Positions 16,552-18,093 of a DNA stretch of 18,093 nucleotides are shown here, piece by piece. The stretch lies in NCBI GenBank assembly GCA_002433465.1, contig DJIE01000075.1, positions 5,305-23,397 of the forward strand, given 5' to 3'. Both the position numbers and the translations under genes were made by a program. The DNA comes from Salinisphaera sp. UBA6602 (GTDB lineage: Bacteria > Pseudomonadota > Gammaproteobacteria > Nevskiales > Salinisphaeraceae). Every line of letters begins with the position of its first letter. The stretch's first letter is position 1. The notes below the pieces were generated by a model. That model saw only the letters and a program-made list of their open reading frames with translations, was not told where the DNA came from and searched no databases.

Positions 16552-16579
16552 ATTATGCGCAACAAGGCCGGTTGTTGCG
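16552..16579 (-). promoter_or_regulatory. ugd promoter with operator-like inverted repeat
   Basis: The minus strand has CATAAT (16557-16552), a five-of-six -10, which would start transcription near 16545 and leave a leader of about 47 nt. Immediately upstream, 16558-16579 is a perfect inverted repeat with 8-bp arms (CGCAACAA and TTGTTGCG) around six bases. It fills the space between -10 and -35, where a repressor would block polymerase. The -35 itself is weak (TCGCAA at 17 bp). Confidence 0.5.
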
Positions 16580-16603
16580 AGCGCCTGCCGAGCGCCCAGA
16601 CAT

Positions 16604-16634
16604 AAAAAAAGGGCCAGGCCGACTGGCCTGACCC
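16604..16634 (-). terminator. Rho-independent terminator of tRNA-Val
   Basis: A 10-bp stem (16611-16620 with 16625-16634, one G-U pair) has a four-base loop. On the minus strand it is followed by seven T residues (16610-16604). It lies 12 bp past the tRNA 3' end and insulates ugd from tRNA transcription. Confidence 0.93.
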
Positions 16635-16646
16635 TCGATTTGATTC

Positions 16647-16721
16647 TGGTGGGCGGTACTAGGTTCGAACTAGTGACCCCTGCCGTGTGAAGACAGTGCT
16701 CTACCGCTGAGCTAACCGCCC
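16647..16721 (-). tRNA. tRNA-Val (anticodon CAC)
   Basis: The 75-nt minus-strand gene folds into a full cloverleaf. The acceptor arms are GGGCGGT and ACCGCCC, with discriminator A and an encoded CCA. The D arm contains TTAGCTCAGCGGTAGAGC. The anticodon stem pairs CTGTC with GGCAG, around the loop TTCACAC, giving anticodon CAC for the GUG codon. The T arm contains GTTCGAAC. It has its own promoter and terminator, so it is a single-gene unit. A CAC tRNA that reads only GUG suits a GC-rich genome that uses GUG heavily. Confidence 0.96.
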
Positions 16722-16743
16722 GGTTCGCTTTGCGAGCGCGCAG

Positions 16744-16772
16744 AGTCTAGTGCGCAAGCCATAACGGGTCAA
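16744..16772 (-). promoter_or_regulatory. tRNA-Val promoter
   Basis: The minus strand has TTGACC (16772-16767), a 17-bp spacer and TAGACT (16749-16744), a good sigma-70 promoter. The region after the -10 is GC-rich (GCGCGC), as in stringently controlled stable-RNA promoters. Transcription should start near 16737, about 16 nt before the mature tRNA. Confidence 0.8.
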
Positions 16773-16794
16773 CGAATAAATCACGACGATGCGA

Positions 16795-16803
16795 TGCTAG
16801 AAT
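16795..16803 (+). promoter_or_regulatory. Candidate extended -10 promoter for the sugar aminotransferase
   Basis: TGCTAGAAT is a TGn extension with TAGAAT (five of six -10 bases). Transcription from about 16810 would leave a leader of about 37 nt ahead of the ATG at 16847, with GGGAG as ribosome site. No -35 match is seen at normal spacing. Confidence 0.5.
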
Positions 16804-16846
16804 CCGCGCAGCCAAGGAACTATCACCCTCGAAGCCGGGAGCCCGG

Positions 16847-17929
16847 ATGCAACTCATCGATCTGCAAGCCCAGTACCAGCGCATTAAACCGGATGTGGAC
16901 GCGCGCATTCAGGCAGTTCTCGATCATGGCCGCTATGTCATGGGCCCCGAAGTGGAAGCCCTGGAAACGCGTCTGGCCGAATACGTCGGCATCGAGCATT
17001 GCATCGCACTGTCCAGCGGCACCGACGCCCTGCTCGTGGCCATGATGGCGCTGGAAATCGGCCCCGGCGATGAAGTGATCACCACCCCGTTCACCTTCAT
17101 CGCCACCGGCGAGATGATCGGCCTGCTCGGGGCGACGGCCGTGTTCGTGGATATCGATCCGGATACCTACAACATCGACGCCGCGCTTATCGAAGAAAAG
17201 ATCACCGATCGTACCAAGGCGATCGTGCCGGTCAGCCTGTTCGGTCAGACCGCGGATATGGACGCCATCAACGCGATCGGCGAACGCCACGGCGTGCCGG
17301 TGATCGAAGACGCCGCGCAGAGCTTTGGCGCCACCTATAAAGGCAAACGCTCCTGCGGCCTGTCACCGATCGCGGCCACCTCCTTCTTCCCGGCCAAGCC
17401 CCTGGGCTGTTACGGCGATGGCGGCGCCGCGTTCACCCACGATGCCGCTCTGGCCGAACGCATGCGCGAGCTGCGCAACCATGGCCAGAATGCCCCCTAT
17501 CAACACCCGCGCCTGGGCATCAACGGCCGGCTGGATACCATTCAGGCGGCGGTGCTGCTGGCGAAGATGGAAGTCTTCGACGACGAGGTCGCCCGGCGTG
17601 CCGAAGTGGGCACCCGTTATGCCGAGCTGCTCGAGGGCGTGGTCCATACGCCGGTACTCGGCGCCGACTGCACGAGCGTCTATGCCCAGTACACCATCGA
17701 GGTCGACGATCGCGACCGGGTACGACAGTCGCTCAACGAGGCGGGTATTCCCAATGCGGTGTATTACCCGGTGCCGCTGAACCGTCAGCCGCCCCTGTAT
17801 TCGGACGTGGCCATCCCGAAGTCCGAGCGTGCGGCCGAACGGGTACTCAGCCTGCCCATGCATCCGTATCTGGAAAAGGCCGATCAGCAACGCGTAGCCG
17901 AGGCACTGAAAAACGCATTAAAAAAATAA
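16847..17929 (+). CDS. DegT/DnrJ/EryC1/StrS-family sugar aminotransferase, WbpE-like
   Basis: The 360-residue PLP enzyme belongs to the nucleotide-sugar aminotransferases. It shows LSSGTDAL (55-62) for phosphate binding, PGDEVITTPFTFIATGE (73-89), EDAAQSFGATYKGK (154-167) with the PLP-pairing Asp, and the catalytic Lys184 in SFFPAKPLGCYGDGG. Near the C-terminus are SVYAQYTIEV and LSLPMHPYL. From memory it is strikingly like P. aeruginosa WbpE. WbpE aminates UDP-2-acetamido-3-oxo-glucuronate on the way to the di-N-acetylated mannuronic acid of B-band O antigen. The substrate here is inferred, not shown, because no wbpB or wbpD homologue lies in the window. A ribosome site GGGAG stands six bases before the ATG. 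It is flanked by tRNA genes and has no obvious terminator. Confidence 0.93.
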   Translation: MQLIDLQAQYQRIKPDVDARIQAVLDHGRYVMGPEVEALETRLAEYVGIEHCIALSSGTDALLVAMMALEIGPGDEVITTPFTFIATGEMIGLLGATAVFVDIDPDTYNIDAALIEEKITDRTKAIVPVSLFGQTADMDAINAIGERHGVPVIEDAAQSFGATYKGKRSCGLSPIAATSFFPAKPLGCYGDGGAAFTHDAALAERMRELRNHGQNAPYQHPRLGINGRLDTIQAAVLLAKMEVFDDEVARRAEVGTRYAELLEGVVHTPVLGADCTSVYAQYTIEVDDRDRVRQSLNEAGIPNAVYYPVPLNRQPPLYSDVAIPKSERAAERVLSLPMHPYLEKADQQRVAEALKNALKK

Positions 17930-17940
17930 TGCGATAGAGG

Positions 17941-17969
17941 TTGGCAAGCCGCACGCCAATCTCTACAAT
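17941..17969 (+). promoter_or_regulatory. Promoter of the tRNA-Ala/tRNA-Glu unit
   Basis: TTGGCA (17941-17946), a 17-bp spacer and TACAAT (17964-17969) form a near-consensus sigma-70 promoter. Transcription should start near 17976. The -35 begins 12 bp after the aminotransferase stop. Confidence 0.8.
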
Positions 17970-17988
17970 ACGCCCTCGCTGCACATCA

Positions 17989-18064
17989 GGGGCCATAGCT
18001 CAGCTGGGAGAGCGCAACACTGGCAGTGTTGAGGTCGGCGGTTCGATCCCGCCTGGCTCCACCA
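17989..18064 (+). tRNA. tRNA-Ala (anticodon GGC)
   Basis: This 76-nt cloverleaf has acceptor arms GGGGCCA and TGGCTCC, which include the G3-U70 wobble pair that identifies alanine tRNAs. The anticodon stem CAACA/TGTTG holds the loop CTGGCAG, with anticodon GGC for codon GCC. The T arm contains GGTTCGATCC, and the CCA end is encoded at 18062-18064. It is followed after seven bases by tRNA-Glu. Confidence 0.96.
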
Positions 18065-18071
18065 AAAAAGT

Positions 18072-18093
18072 GTCCCCATCGTCTAGAGGCCTA
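18072..18093 (+). tRNA. tRNA-Glu, 5' part (cut by window edge)
   Basis: The last 22 bases begin GTCCCCATCGTCTAGAGGCC, nearly identical to the acceptor and D-arm sequence of bacterial tRNA-Glu. The anticodon lies beyond the edge; TTC is expected. The Ala(GGC)-Glu pairing is common in gammaproteobacteria. Confidence 0.85.

Overview
The window is about 18 kb of GC-rich, densely coded chromosomal DNA that looks gammaproteobacterial. The main evidence is the gene order glyA-nrdR-ribD-ribE-ribBA-ribH-nusB-thiL, an FmdB-like gene next to aspS, and tRNA genes with encoded CCA ends. A long, Bacillus-like NadA and a Pseudomonas-type nondiscriminating AspRS point away from enteric bacteria. A Salinisphaera-like or related halophilic lineage would fit, but I cannot assign the genus from sequence alone.

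Region 1 (1-5954, minus strand) is a housekeeping run. It starts with glyA (one-carbon metabolism) and nrdR (repressor of ribonucleotide reductase). The riboflavin genes ribD, ribE, ribBA and ribH follow, then nusB and the 5' end of thiL. Junctions are tight: nrdR and ribD overlap by 4 bp, and ribD and ribE are 2 bp apart. Two wider gaps, before ribBA and before ribH, each hold an extended -10-like element. The ribBA product has a degenerate GTP cyclohydrolase II half, so the window supplies every dedicated riboflavin step except a clearly active RibA.

Region 2 (5955-7286) holds nadA and the short divergent region it shares with the next gene.

Region 3 (7287-12771) is the accessory part. A DUF6502 gene and a DUF5666 lipoprotein gene overlap by 20 bp on the plus strand. 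They converge on a 963-residue beta-helix surface protein on the minus strand. That protein has a triplicated super-repeat and an unusual C-terminus: a sorting-signal-like helix followed at once by a lipoprotein-signal-like helix. A strong terminator separates the convergent units.

Region 4 (12772-16498, minus strand) carries aspS, an FmdB-family zinc ribbon protein with a Ser/Lys-rich tail, and a UDP-glucose 6-dehydrogenase. The last has an operator-like inverted repeat in its promoter.

Region 5 (16499-18093) holds tRNA-Val(CAC) on the minus strand with its own promoter and terminator. It is followed on the plus strand by a WbpE-like sugar aminotransferase, then a tRNA-Ala(GGC)/tRNA-Glu pair cut by the window edge. 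The dehydrogenase and aminotransferase suggest a nearby surface-polysaccharide locus. No gene-free stretch exceeds 300 bases.
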